A DNA stretch of 56,321 nucleotides from RGIG7213 sp045652135. Lineage in GTDB: Bacteria > Bacillota > Clostridia > Oscillospirales > CAG-272. The DNA lies in the NCBI GenBank assembly GCA_045652135.1, contig JAZRTS010000163.1:1-56321 (forward strand), read 5' to 3'. Below, piece after piece: positions 6,595-15,342 of the stretch. A program made the translations under genes and the position numbers. Numbering within the stretch: position 1 is the stretch's first letter; each line of letters starts with the position of its first letter. The notes below the pieces were generated by a model, which did no database searches, was not told the DNA's origin, and saw only the letters and a list, made by a program, of their open reading frames with translations.

Positions 6595-6615
6595 ATATCG
6601 GTTGAATACTTGTGT

Positions 6616-6644
6616 ATTATATCACAACAAATCAAAAAAATCAA
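6616..6644 (-). promoter_or_regulatory. Promoter of tRNA-Ser
   Basis: Minus-strand TTGATT (6639-6644), 17 nt, TATAAT (6616-6621), with a T-rich stretch upstream of the -35 box. Confidence 0.75.
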
Positions 6645-6694
6645 GAGTTTTTTCAAAAAAATATTATTTTTTTGATATTCAACCTTTTTCGGCC

Positions 6695-7132
6695 TTATAT
6701 TACGATATTAACATCGAAATTTTGACCGCAACGAGGACATTTTACCGTGTGTTTTCCCTTTTTTCTCGGCAAGCGCAAGAAGCTTTTGCAGTGCGGACAT
6801 TTGCGATAGCGATGTGTTTTTATATACTTTACACGGTTGAAACTTCTTTTGAAAAACTCGCCGATGGGCCTTGAAAGCTTAAGATATACTGCATTTTCCT
6901 TTTGGCGCGCGTAAATATTTTTTGAAAAAAATCGAAAAATTATAATCGCCAGCAGCATAAAGCTAAAAATCAGTAGCGCCAATGAAATTATCTGTGATGC
7001 TTTTGATGAGGAAAAAGCAAGAAATGCTCTTATTATAAAAATTACAAAGTACGCACAGAACATAAAAAACGAAAACTTATCGTATCCGTATCTGCCGTAC
7101 ATAAATCTTATCAGCTTATCACGAAATCTCAT
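6695..7132 (-). CDS. Membrane protein with C-terminal zinc ribbon
   Basis: The protein of about 145 residues has two hydrophobic segments (about 22-42 and 46-70). A basic stretch follows and then a C-terminal zinc ribbon, CPHCKSFLRLP...CPRCGQNF, whose four cysteines should bind one Zn2+. I know of similar small membrane-anchored zinc ribbons in Clostridia but not their role. The reading frame extends upstream to 7195. ATG at 7132 is preferred because AAGGAG lies 7 nt before it and the extension overlaps the oadA stop. It is the last gene downstream of the decarboxylase operon, separated by a hairpin at 7153-7178. Confidence 0.78.
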   Translation of the reverse strand: MRFRDKLIRFMYGRYGYDKFSFFMFCAYFVIFIIRAFLAFSSSKASQIISLALLIFSFMLLAIIIFRFFSKNIYARQKENAVYLKLSRPIGEFFKRSFNRVKYIKTHRYRKCPHCKSFLRLPRKKGKHTVKCPRCGQNFDVNIVI

Positions 7133-7152
7133 TTTATTCTCCTTAAAATCAG

Positions 7153-7178
7153 TAAAGACAACCTTTCGGTTGTCTTTA
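7153..7178 (-). terminator. Hairpin between oadA and the zinc-ribbon gene
   Basis: The 11-bp stem TAAAGACAACC/GGTTGTCTTTA with a 4-nt loop starts 4 nt past the oadA stop. The following T-tract is weak (TTTACTGATTTT), so it may terminate only partially and let some transcript into the zinc-ribbon gene. Confidence 0.6.
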
Positions 7179-7181
7179 CCA

Positions 7182-8597
7182 TTATAACGAAACATCTTGA
7201 ACGAATATTTCTCTTATTGTATCTTTTTTAACTTCATTCTGAGTATTCGCCGTTTTTCCTCTTTTTTCAAAGAAATCCGTTGCAACCTTCGGGAAAAGCG
7301 CATAGGAAAGCACATCCTCCTCACACTTGGCAATTCCCTTCGCTTCTTCTTTGTACTTTTCAAGCTCGGGCGCAATAAGATCGGCAGGACGGCAGGTTAT
7401 GACTTCTTCATCGCCTATTGCCTTTTTGCGCACTTCTTCATTGACTTCCCCCGGAAGTCTTCCGTATTCACCCTTCAAAAGCCCTTTTGACTCCTTGGTG
7501 AACACCTTGTATCTTTCACCGGAAAGCACGTTGAGAACTGACTGTGAGCCTACGATCTGGCTTGTGGGTGTTACAAGAGGAGGATAACCGAAGTCCTTTC
7601 TTACACGGGGAATTTCCGCAAGCACCTCGTAATATTTATCCTCGGCATTCGCCTGCTTTAGCTGTGATATGAGGTTTGAAAGCATACCGCCGGGAACTTG
7701 GTACAAAAGCGTATTTGTATCAACGTTGAGCACCTTGGGATCAAGCGAACCGCTTTCTTTGAGTTTCTTTGCAATGCCTCTGAAATGCGTTGCGGCATCG
7801 CTTAAAAGCGCAAGGTCAAGACCTGTATCGCGTTCTGTTGATGCCATTGTGGCAACAAGTGATTCGGTTGCCGGCTGTGATGTGCCGTTCGCAAGCGGTG
7901 AAAGTGCCGTATCAACTATATCAACACCTGCCATTGCCGCCATAAGATACGTCATATCGCCCGTACCCGACGTGTTGTGTGTATGCAAGTGGATCGGCAC
8001 GGATATTTTTTCTTTAAGTGCCTTTACAAGCGAGTATGCATCATAAGGCAAAAGCAGGTTTGCCATATCTTTGATACAGATAATGTCAGCGCCCTTTTCT
8101 TCAAGTCGGCACGCAAGATCAACAAAATATTCGTGGCTGTGAACGGGGCTTGTCGTGTAGCTTATTGCCGCTTCGACCGTACCGCCGTACTGCTTTGTAA
8201 ACTTCATCGCCGCTTCGATATTTCTTATATCGTTCAGCGCATCAAAAATTCTGATTATATCGATACCGTTTTCAACGGATTTCTTTACAAAAGCTTCTAC
8301 AGTGTCATCGGCATAGTGCTTGTAGCCGAGAAGATTCTGCCCTCTTAAAAGCATCTGGAGCTTCGTATTCGGCAAAGCCTTGCGAAGCGTGCGAAGTCTT
8401 TCCCACGGATCTTCATTCAAAAAACGCATACATGAATCGAATGTTGCGCCGCCCCAGCATTCAAGCGAATAAAAGCCTATTTTGTCAAGCACCTCGCAAG
8501 CAGGGAGCATATCCTCAATTCTCATTCTCGTTGCGGCTTGCGATTGATGTGCATCACGCAGTATAGTATCTGTTATTTTTAACGGATTTTTAGCCAT
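7182..8597 (-). CDS. oadA: Oxaloacetate decarboxylase alpha subunit / carboxyltransferase
   Basis: This 471-residue protein is a carboxyltransferase of the HMGL-like TIM-barrel type. It carries TDTILRDAHQSQAATRMR (residues about 9-26), LECWGGATFDSCMRFL, the metal-binding HLHTHNTSGTG and the conserved-domain segment YQVPGGMLSNL. It transfers the carboxyl group of oxaloacetate to biotin. It ends after the PYC_OADA domain with no biotinyl domain, because the biotin carrier is the separate gene at 9807-10142. It sits 17 nt after oadB with AAAGGGG as ribosome binding site. Pyruvate carboxylase subunit B is the closest alternative, but the adjacent Na+-pump subunits favour decarboxylase. Confidence 0.92.
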   Translation of the reverse strand: MAKNPLKITDTILRDAHQSQAATRMRIEDMLPACEVLDKIGFYSLECWGGATFDSCMRFLNEDPWERLRTLRKALPNTKLQMLLRGQNLLGYKHYADDTVEAFVKKSVENGIDIIRIFDALNDIRNIEAAMKFTKQYGGTVEAAISYTTSPVHSHEYFVDLACRLEEKGADIICIKDMANLLLPYDAYSLVKALKEKISVPIHLHTHNTSGTGDMTYLMAAMAGVDIVDTALSPLANGTSQPATESLVATMASTERDTGLDLALLSDAATHFRGIAKKLKESGSLDPKVLNVDTNTLLYQVPGGMLSNLISQLKQANAEDKYYEVLAEIPRVRKDFGYPPLVTPTSQIVGSQSVLNVLSGERYKVFTKESKGLLKGEYGRLPGEVNEEVRKKAIGDEEVITCRPADLIAPELEKYKEEAKGIAKCEEDVLSYALFPKVATDFFEKRGKTANTQNEVKKDTIREIFVQDVSL

Positions 8598-8614
8598 ATT
8601 ATACCCCTTTCAAG

Positions 8615-9796
8615 TTAAAACATATTGGGTATCTGCAAAAGAACGCCTGCGGCAATCGCAGAACCTATAACACCGGCAACATTGGGTCCCATTGCGTGCA
8701 TAAGCAGGAAGTTTGAGGGATTAGCCTCCTGACCGACCTTTTGCGAAACACGTGCCGCCATAGGCACAGCGGAAACACCTGCCGAGCCGATGAGGGGATT
8801 GATCTTGTTTTTGGAAAACAGATTCATAAATTTAGCAAGGAGCACACCGCTTCCCGTACCTATCGAGAATGCGAACACACCCATAACAAGTATAGCAAGC
8901 GTTTCAAGATTAAGGAAGCGTTCAGCGGTTGCCGTAGCGCCGACGGAAATACCGAGGAATACCGTGACAATATTCATAAGCTCATTCTGAACGGTCTTGC
9001 TGAGTCTTTCTGTAACACCGCATTCACGAAGCAGGTTACCGAGCATAAGCGAACCGATAAGAGATGCCGCAGACGGAACAAGCAGTGATACGAATACAGT
9101 GATTACAATGGGAAAAACGATTTTTTCTGTTTTTGAAACCTCACGAAGCTGTTTCATCTCTATCATACGTTCTTTTTTAGTTGTGAGGAGCTTCATTATC
9201 GGAGGCTGAATAAACGGCACGAGCGCCATATAACAATATGCCGCAATAGCGATAGAGCCCAAAAGCTCAGGCGACATTTTTGTTGCCGTGTATATTGCCG
9301 TAGGGCCGTCAGCGCCGCCGATGATTCCGATAGAGCCTGCCTGCTGGGGTGTAAATATCCCCGAAACACGGGCAAGTATATACGTTACAAAGATACCTAT
9401 CTGTGCCGCCGCACCCAAGAGAAGCGACTTGGGATTTGCAATAAGCGGTGCAAAGTCAGTCATCGCACCGACACCGATAAATATAAGACACGGGAAGATA
9501 CCGAGCTTGACACCGAGATACAGATAGTCGATAAGACCTGCCGCACCATCGGAAAACATCCCCCAGTTTATATGTCCCGTTTCATTTATAAATATTTCGG
9601 GGTGATAAAGCTCAGCCCCCGGAAGATTTGTAAGGAGCATGCCGAATGCTATCGGCAAAAGCAAAAGGGGTTCAAACTTCCTTACTATCGCAAGATAAAT
9701 AAGAAATGCCGAGATGGCATACATCACAAGCACCAACGGCTTATCGGCGATACCGAAAAAACCTGTGGTCTTGACAAAATTTAAAAGTGCATCCAT
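8615..9796 (-). CDS. oadB: Sodium-pump decarboxylase beta subunit
   Basis: The 393-residue membrane protein has about 9-10 hydrophobic segments. It has the family hallmarks GGADGPTAIYTATKM (near residue 155-170), ARVSQKVGQEANPSNFLLMHAMGPNVAGV near the C-terminus and an N-terminal LVMYAISAFLIYLA. The beta subunit decarboxylates carboxybiotin and moves Na+ outward. The Asp in GGADGPT corresponds to the essential Na+-site residue described for OadB. Only 10 nt separate it from the biotin carrier gene, consistent with one operon (oadG, carrier, oadB, oadA). The sequence alone does not separate the oxaloacetate, methylmalonyl-CoA and glutaconyl-CoA pump beta subunits; the OadA neighbour argues for oxaloacetate. 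Confidence 0.93.
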   Translation of the reverse strand: MDALLNFVKTTGFFGIADKPLVLVMYAISAFLIYLAIVRKFEPLLLLPIAFGMLLTNLPGAELYHPEIFINETGHINWGMFSDGAAGLIDYLYLGVKLGIFPCLIFIGVGAMTDFAPLIANPKSLLLGAAAQIGIFVTYILARVSGIFTPQQAGSIGIIGGADGPTAIYTATKMSPELLGSIAIAAYCYMALVPFIQPPIMKLLTTKKERMIEMKQLREVSKTEKIVFPIVITVFVSLLVPSAASLIGSLMLGNLLRECGVTERLSKTVQNELMNIVTVFLGISVGATATAERFLNLETLAILVMGVFAFSIGTGSGVLLAKFMNLFSKNKINPLIGSAGVSAVPMAARVSQKVGQEANPSNFLLMHAMGPNVAGVIGSAIAAGVLLQIPNMF

Positions 9797-9806
9797 ATTT
9801 ACACCC

Positions 9807-10142
9807 TTAACCTATCGTGCAAAGAAGCTCGCCCGACGCAACCGTTGCGCCTTTGCTTACTGAAACAGAGGCAACCGTACCGTCGCAGGGAGCGCATATT
9901 TCATTTTCCATTTTCATCGCTTCAAGCACCATAAGAACATCGCCTGCTTTAACATTACTTCCCGATGATACATTAACCGAAAGTATCGTACCTGCAATAG
10001 GTGCGTTTACTGCCCTGCCACCTGTCGTCTGTGCTGCAGGCTGTGCCTGGGGCGCAGGCGTATTTTTGATTTCGGAGGCTGAAATTTCCTCAAGTTGTAT
10101 CTCGTATGTGTTTCCGTTCACATTTACTCTGAAAGTTCTCAT
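9807..10142 (-). CDS. Biotin carboxyl carrier subunit of the decarboxylase
   Basis: This 111-residue protein has a beta-rich N-terminus (MRTFRVNVNGNTYEIQLEE), an Ala/Pro/Gln-rich flexible linker (about 30-45) and a biotinyl domain with the biotin-attachment motif VLEAMKMENEI, whose Lys at about residue 80 is biotinylated. It shuttles CO2 from the carboxyltransferase to the beta subunit. In Klebsiella OadA this domain is fused to the alpha subunit; here it is a free protein, the arrangement known from methylmalonyl-CoA decarboxylases and many clostridial pumps. AAAGGAG precedes the ATG. Confidence 0.93.
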   Translation of the reverse strand: MRTFRVNVNGNTYEIQLEEISASEIKNTPAPQAQPAAQTTGGRAVNAPIAGTILSVNVSSGSNVKAGDVLMVLEAMKMENEICAPCDGTVASVSVSKGATVASGELLCTIG

Positions 10143-10155
10143 TTTATTTTCTCCT

Positions 10156-10461
10156 TTATATTTTTTTAATTGATACTATTCTGAAAGAGTTTATGTCCTC
10201 TCCCATATACTCAGCAAGTGCGGCTGATACTGCCGCTACGAATTCTTCCCTGTTCGGGATTTCCTCGGTTCGTGCCGTAACCTGTGACGGCGATGTTTCT
10301 TTTATTTCCTCGTTTCCACGCATCACACCGACAAGCAGACCGAGAAGCTTGCAAATAAGAATTATAACGATAAGTCCAACGAATACAGTTCCTATTCCAA
10401 ACAGACATACCTGCCAGTCTGTGAAACAAAATTCGGGGATCGTCAATAAAATATTGCCCAT
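10156..10461 (-). CDS. oadG: Sodium-pump decarboxylase gamma subunit
   Basis: The protein of about 101 residues has a single transmembrane helix (FGIGTVFVGLIVIILICKLLGLLVGVM, about residues 20-46) and a hydrophilic C-terminal domain ending in a beta segment (SFRIVSIKKI). OadG-type subunits are small single-pass proteins that hold the complex together. ATG at 10461 is chosen because GGAGAG lies just upstream; an in-frame ATG at 10479 lacks a site. It is the first pump gene in transcription order and follows radC after a 72-nt gap, which contains a possible TATAAT but no convincing -35 box. Confidence 0.85.
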   Translation of the reverse strand: MGNILLTIPEFCFTDWQVCLFGIGTVFVGLIVIILICKLLGLLVGVMRGNEEIKETSPSQVTARTEEIPNREEFVAAVSAALAEYMGEDINSFRIVSIKKI

Positions 10462-10533
10462 ATTTTCTCTCCGTTTCATTTTTATTATAAATAATATTAA
10501 CCGTAAGATGAATGTTTATTTCACTGTTTGTAT

Positions 10534-11193
10534 TCAGGTATCAGACAACCTGATGTAATTATTTTCCGCCACTATATAGTGATCAAGAAGCTTTATGTCA
10601 ACGAGCATCAGAGCACGGCGTATACTTTCCGTTACCGAAATATCGTCCGCTGACGGAAATGCTATCCCTCTGGGATGATTATGCGCGATAACAACTGACG
10701 ATGCTCTGCTCATAAGAGCGATTTCCGTTATACGTCTTACGTTTACCGCCGAGGAATTTACAGAGCCTTCATGTAATACTCTCGATTCTATAAGTCCTCC
10801 CTTGTTATCAAGAAGCAAAAGTATAACTTTTTCGTTTTCTTCACCGGCAAACTTTTCGACAAGAAATTTTCCTATCGTATCTTTACTGTCAAACGAATCC
10901 TGCGAGCGTCTTGACACATCGTTTTCATAATACCTGACGGTTGAATGTAAAAGCTTCAAAAACATCGCCGCATTTTCGCCAACACCGTCAACGCTTGCAA
11001 GTTCATCCAAAGGGGCTTCAAGCACCTCCGAAAAAGAACCGAATCTGTCAATAAGACTGTGTGCTATACCGTTGGTGTCTATTCTCGGCAACGCATAGAA
11101 AAGCAAAAACTCAAGGGCATTATGCGCTTCAAATCCATCAAGATCTTCCGAAAGAAATCTTCTTTTTACTCTTTCTCTGTGTCCTTCAGCCAT
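10534..11193 (-). CDS. radC: RadC-family JAB-domain protein
   Basis: The 219-residue protein has an N-terminal helix-hairpin-helix-like region (ELASVDGVGENAAMFLKLL) and a C-terminal MPN/JAB domain with the metalloprotease-like motif HNHPRGIAFPSADD (about 170-183). These are RadC signatures. The in vivo role is uncertain, since the original link to recombination repair was later questioned. It lies 19 nt downstream of pncB on the same strand with AAGGAG before ATG, so it is probably co-transcribed. Confidence 0.93.
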   Translation of the reverse strand: MAEGHRERVKRRFLSEDLDGFEAHNALEFLLFYALPRIDTNGIAHSLIDRFGSFSEVLEAPLDELASVDGVGENAAMFLKLLHSTVRYYENDVSRRSQDSFDSKDTIGKFLVEKFAGEENEKVILLLLDNKGGLIESRVLHEGSVNSSAVNVRRITEIALMSRASSVVIAHNHPRGIAFPSADDISVTESIRRALMLVDIKLLDHYIVAENNYIRLSDT

Positions 11194-11212
11194 TTAATCA
11201 CTCCTTTTCGTA

Positions 11213-12658
11213 TTATTTGCCGTTTTTGTCAAGCAATTCTTTTTTAATATCCCAAAGCTTCTGCGAGAGGTCTACATAATAGTTGTGAGGATTTTCAAAA
11301 CGCGTTACCTCATCCCATAGCGTTTCAAGCTGCGATGCGCAGTATTTTCTTATTTCTTCGATGTCGGGCAGATCATACACGCACTTACCGTTTTCGAATA
11401 TACGCACCTGAAGCTCTTTTGCGGTATAGTCTGTCAAAATCTTTCGTTTCCACGTATAATCGGGATCAAAAAGCTCATACGGCTTCGTAAAGTCGGGATT
11501 TTCATCGTGTACGCACAAAAGGTCCGCAGCCGCCTTGCCGCTTCCGTTTTCATAAAGTCTATATAACTTTTTAAAATGCGGATGAGTTATTTTTTCAGGG
11601 TTTTCACTTATTTTTATTCTCGGCACTATATCGCCTTTTTCATTTTCCACAGCTGCAAGCTTATAAACACCACCGAATACGGGTTCGCTTTTTGACGTTA
11701 TAAGTCTTTCACCGACACCGAAAATGTCAATTTTCGCTCCTTGATTAAGCAATTCTCTGATTATATATTCATCAAGAGAATTCGAAGCAACTATCTTACA
11801 ATGACTGTATCCTGCCTCATCAAGCATCTTTCTCGCTTTTCCGGACAGATACGCAATATCTCCGCTGTCAAGTCTTATGGCGAGAGATACTTCTTTATTA
11901 TCCTTGCCGTACACGTTGTCGAATGCTTTTATGGCGTTCGGAACGCCGCTTTTCAAAACGTTATACGTATCGACGAGGAGAGTTGCGCTTTTGCTGTACG
12001 TTTTACAGTACGTTTCAAACGCTTCGTATTCCGTGTCGAACATCTGTACCCACGAATGAGCCATAGTACCGCCGGACGGTACACCATACATTTCGTCTGC
12101 AAGCACGCATGCCGTTCCGTTACAGCCTGCAATATACGATGCCCTTGCACCGAGCACCGCGCCGTCAGCTCCCTGCGCCCTGCGCGAGCCGAATTCCGAC
12201 ACAGCTCTGCCGCCCGCCGAACGCACGATGCGGCTTGCCTTTGTGGCGATAAGTGATTGGTGATTCAGTGACAAAAGGACAAACGTTTCTATAAGCTGTG
12301 CCTCGACAGCATTTCCCCTTACCGTCATTATCGGTTCTCTTGGAAACACGGGTGTTCCCTCAGGTACCGCCCAGATATCTCCCTTGAAACTGAACGTGCG
12401 CAGATATTCCAGAAATTCACTCGAAAATAAATTTTTGTTTTTCAGAAATTCAATGTCATCGTCATCGAAATGAATATTTTTGATGTATTCCACCACCTGC
12501 TCAAGACCTGCGGCAATGGCAAATCCGCCACCGTCGGGAACTCTGCGAAAAAATACATCGAAATAAACGGTCTTGTCCTTCATACCGTTTTCAAAATAAC
12601 CGTTGCTCATTGTAAGCTCATAAAAATCGCACAGCAACGTATAATTTCTTTCTTCCAT
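11213..12658 (-). CDS. pncB: Nicotinate phosphoribosyltransferase
   Basis: The 481-residue enzyme joins nicotinate and PRPP to nicotinate mononucleotide, the Preiss-Handler entry to NAD. Visible family segments are LLCDFYELTMSNGYFE at the N-terminus, EFGSRRAQGADGA with the catalytic region, and GTMAHSWVQMF; the loop SLAIRLDSGDIAYLS contributes to the PRPP site. The length is typical of the long bacterial form. GAGG lies upstream of ATG. It is divergent from an ECF transporter S-component across a 92-nt promoter region, so shared control by a niacin regulator is plausible but not shown. NnrDE at 19-20 kb also acts on nicotinamide nucleotides. Confidence 0.95.
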   Translation of the reverse strand: MEERNYTLLCDFYELTMSNGYFENGMKDKTVYFDVFFRRVPDGGGFAIAAGLEQVVEYIKNIHFDDDDIEFLKNKNLFSSEFLEYLRTFSFKGDIWAVPEGTPVFPREPIMTVRGNAVEAQLIETFVLLSLNHQSLIATKASRIVRSAGGRAVSEFGSRRAQGADGAVLGARASYIAGCNGTACVLADEMYGVPSGGTMAHSWVQMFDTEYEAFETYCKTYSKSATLLVDTYNVLKSGVPNAIKAFDNVYGKDNKEVSLAIRLDSGDIAYLSGKARKMLDEAGYSHCKIVASNSLDEYIIRELLNQGAKIDIFGVGERLITSKSEPVFGGVYKLAAVENEKGDIVPRIKISENPEKITHPHFKKLYRLYENGSGKAAADLLCVHDENPDFTKPYELFDPDYTWKRKILTDYTAKELQVRIFENGKCVYDLPDIEEIRKYCASQLETLWDEVTRFENPHNYYVDLSQKLWDIKKELLDKNGK

Positions 12659-12693
12659 ATTATCCTCATTTGGGTTATTTTTTTAAAAAACTA

Positions 12694-12721
12694 TTGACAT
12701 TTGGCCGTTTAGGTGTATAAT
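12694..12721 (+). promoter_or_regulatory. Promoter of the ECF S-component gene
   Basis: TTGACA (12694-12699), 16-nt spacer, TATAAT (12716-12721). Half-sites TTGACA and GGTGTA face each other around the spacer and could be a weak regulator site overlapping the promoter. Confidence 0.75.
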
Positions 12722-12750
12722 TATACCATTAAATAAAGGGGGCAACCAAA

Positions 12751-13371
12751 ATGAACAATAAACAAAAAACTTATAAATTGGTTCTTGCCGCAGTATTTAC
12801 GGCTCTTATACTCGTTATGTCGTTTACACCTCTCGGCTATCTCCGCGTAGGCTTTGTATCCATCAGCTTTATGACCGTGCCGGTAGCACTCGGTGCCGTT
12901 TTGCTCGGCCCTGTGTACGGTGCATACTTCGGTCTTCTTTTCGGTATCACAAGCCTTATACAGTGCTTTACGGGTGATCCCTTCGGCGCGATGCTTGTTG
13001 GTGTAAGCCCCGCTTTGACGGCTGTTATGTGTATCATTCCGAGAATACTTATCGGTCTTTTGTCAGGTCTCATATTCGTAGGTATTAAAAAAGCATCAAA
13101 AAACGACATAGGTGCTTTTCTCGCAGCAAGCCTTTCAGCCCCGCTTATAAACACAGTGCTTTTTATGGGCTTTATGATGGCGTTCTTCTACAACAATCCT
13201 GCATTCCATACAGGACTTGAGTCACTTGGCATCACAGGATACGAAAACATTTTCAACCTGCTTTGGATCATGATAGGCACAAACGGTATAATCGAATTTT
13301 TCGTTTGCGGTATCATTGCATTTGCACTTTCAAAGTCTCTCAGCACAGTTTTACTCAAGCGCATCGGTTAA
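12751..13371 (+). CDS. ECF-type vitamin transporter S (substrate-binding) component
   Basis: The 206-residue membrane protein has about six hydrophobic segments, a basic N-terminus with KLVLAAVFTALILVMSF, and VPVALGAVLLGPVYGAYFGLLFGITSL, the pattern of ECF S-components. Segments resemble the pantothenate-type S proteins, but the divergent neighbour pncB suggests niacin as an alternative; substrate remains open. It needs a shared EcfA/A'/T module, not in this window. AAAGGGGG lies about 8 nt before ATG. Its stop codon abuts the stop of the convergent GH78-like gene with no spacer. Confidence 0.85.
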   Translation: MNNKQKTYKLVLAAVFTALILVMSFTPLGYLRVGFVSISFMTVPVALGAVLLGPVYGAYFGLLFGITSLIQCFTGDPFGAMLVGVSPALTAVMCIIPRILIGLLSGLIFVGIKKASKNDIGAFLAASLSAPLINTVLFMGFMMAFFYNNPAFHTGLESLGITGYENIFNLLWIMIGTNGIIEFFVCGIIAFALSKSLSTVLLKRIG

Positions 13372-15324
13372 TTACAAAATAATTTCCGTAAAACCGTCCT
13401 TTGTAAGGGCGGTTTTTTTGCCGTTTAAAACAAGCACACCGCCGTCTTTGTTCGTATAAACACGGCATATTTTTCCGTCAAATTCCACCTTGACGCAACC
13501 GCCGTTAAGCGGTACGGTGCCCGAAATTTTTTCAAGACCGCCAAGGCACGGCTTTACCTCAAACGTTTCAGCGCCGATTGACGTTGATGAAACTCCGAGA
13601 AAATATTTGCCGAAAAGGTAAACAGGGCCTGCGCCCCACGCATGGCAAAGCGATTTTCCGTATTTCATACCGTACATCGAATAATGCTGTTCTCCCTCTT
13701 CTTCGGGAATGTACTGCTCCCAAATCGACGTTGCGCCGAGGTTCACCATTCCGCCCCAATACGAGCGTATAAGATTCGTTGCGTATTCAACATTACCTGT
13801 TTTACAGATAGCATCCGTTTCAAAAAATTTGAAATACGGCGTTGTTATCTGTGTTATTTCGTCGTTATCAATGACGTTTTTGATTATTTTTTCGCTCTGT
13901 TCATCAGATGCAATACCGTAAAGAAGTGCAAAAATATTTGCGTGCCTTGTTACGTGGCGTCTTCCCGATGTAAAGCTGTCGATATATGCACCCTTTTCTT
14001 CACTCCAGAAGTATCTGTTTATCCTTTCGAAAAGGTCTTCGGCACGCGTTTTGTATTCACCGCCGTCCTGACCTACGGCTTCGGCAAGCGCTTGCATACA
14101 GATCATAGCACGGTACAAAAGCATCTGCTCCGCGCACGGCGCACCGTCCTTGTCGATATCCGACCAGTCGATAAATATCCAATCCCCGTCACGGTGGACG
14201 ATAAAGCCGTTTTCGTCAAGTCGGGATATTATAAAATCGCAAAGCGACTTTATCCTCGGATATATGAACTTGACGAAATCATTGTCCCCTGATGAAAAAT
14301 AATATTCATACGTACCGATTATAAGGTAAAGCGAATAATCGTTTATCGTATTTATATGCGTATTTATCGGGTCTTTTCCCCGAAGCGCCGTTATTGTACG
14401 GCGAACGATAGGATAGTCAAGAAACAGATATTCGTTTATTTTGAAGCTTTGGTAGGCATCGCCCGACCATACCCAACGGTCACGCTTTATGCCGTCAAGG
14501 AAAAATTCCCTTGCATTCAGATGAAACGTATATGCGGAAATATCCCATATTTTATTTATCAATTCATCGTCGCATTTGAATTCACCCTTATATTCAAACG
14601 GAATATATTCGTATTCCGCATAAACGTTTAAAGGTATCGTTGTGTTTATAAACACATATCTGAATGCACGTGAGGATAAAACAGCATCCCCGCTTACCTT
14701 TTCCCATAAATACGTATTTTTGTCTGCAGAAAGCGCCTCGCATTTGCTTTCACCGAAATAAACGGTGAATTCATTCCCCACACTGTTTGAAATGACGAGC
14801 TTGGAAAACATCTCACGTCCGAAATCGTAAAGAATACCGCTGTTTGTTTTCTGAATACTTACAGGTTCAACCCTTTCGTATTCGAAGTTAAATACCTCGG
14901 GGTTATCGGATACGCTTTCGTATGCAGGTTCATCACCTGCGTTTACACGTTCCCCGGTGTTGTGTCCGCATATCCAGCTGCTGTCGGAAATAAGCTTGTC
15001 ACTTTCACAGTATATTGACGGAAGCCCCTGCGGCTTTGTCACAAGAACGTGCACATTATGCTCGCCTTTGCAAAATGAAATATCCTCACCGATAATATAC
15101 CGCACGCCGTCAAGCTGTACAAACCCTTTGGCATTTGATATTATCTTAAATGTTCCGTCTTCTTCCGCCGTGAAGTGTTTATCAAAAGATACGGTGGGGT
15201 ACGGCGTATAAAGCTCCCACATAGGAGGGACGCAAAAGCCGAATTCATCACGTCTTGAATGAAGCATAAGGCTGTGATATATTTCAAAATCGCCTCTGTA
15301 CCATATCCACCTTGATTTTTTCAT
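13372..15324 (-). CDS. GH78-like (alpha-L-rhamnosidase-related) glycosidase
   Basis: The 650-residue protein has an N-terminal beta-rich part and an (alpha/alpha)6-type catalytic region beginning around residue 245. Signatures are FLDGIKRDRWVWSGDAYQSF (acid-residue cluster), DWIFIDWSDIDKDG, and near the end SIWEQY and CHAWGAGPVYLF, followed by a C-terminal beta domain. This layout matches GH78 and related families. No signal peptide is seen, so it should act on imported oligosaccharides. The substrate cannot be assigned. It may be first or only gene of its unit; the radical-SAM genes end 18 nt upstream on the same strand. Confidence 0.82.
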   Translation of the reverse strand: MKKSRWIWYRGDFEIYHSLMLHSRRDEFGFCVPPMWELYTPYPTVSFDKHFTAEEDGTFKIISNAKGFVQLDGVRYIIGEDISFCKGEHNVHVLVTKPQGLPSIYCESDKLISDSSWICGHNTGERVNAGDEPAYESVSDNPEVFNFEYERVEPVSIQKTNSGILYDFGREMFSKLVISNSVGNEFTVYFGESKCEALSADKNTYLWEKVSGDAVLSSRAFRYVFINTTIPLNVYAEYEYIPFEYKGEFKCDDELINKIWDISAYTFHLNAREFFLDGIKRDRWVWSGDAYQSFKINEYLFLDYPIVRRTITALRGKDPINTHINTINDYSLYLIIGTYEYYFSSGDNDFVKFIYPRIKSLCDFIISRLDENGFIVHRDGDWIFIDWSDIDKDGAPCAEQMLLYRAMICMQALAEAVGQDGGEYKTRAEDLFERINRYFWSEEKGAYIDSFTSGRRHVTRHANIFALLYGIASDEQSEKIIKNVIDNDEITQITTPYFKFFETDAICKTGNVEYATNLIRSYWGGMVNLGATSIWEQYIPEEEGEQHYSMYGMKYGKSLCHAWGAGPVYLFGKYFLGVSSTSIGAETFEVKPCLGGLEKISGTVPLNGGCVKVEFDGKICRVYTNKDGGVLVLNGKKTALTKDGFTEIIL

Positions 15325-15342
15325 GACGTTCTCCGTTTATTT

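Noticed and set aside
6306..6605. Plus-strand open frame of 99 codons through array C and tRNA-Ser
   Set aside because: It runs through non-coding hairpins and antisense to a tRNA.
7181..7209. Independent promoter for the zinc-ribbon gene
   Set aside because: TATAAT is present on the minus strand at 7181-7186, but no acceptable -35 box lies 16-18 nt upstream, and the site overlaps the oadA stop.
13642..14292. Plus-strand open frame of 216 codons
   Set aside because: It is antisense to the GH78-like gene with an implausible Cys/Arg/Phe-rich composition.
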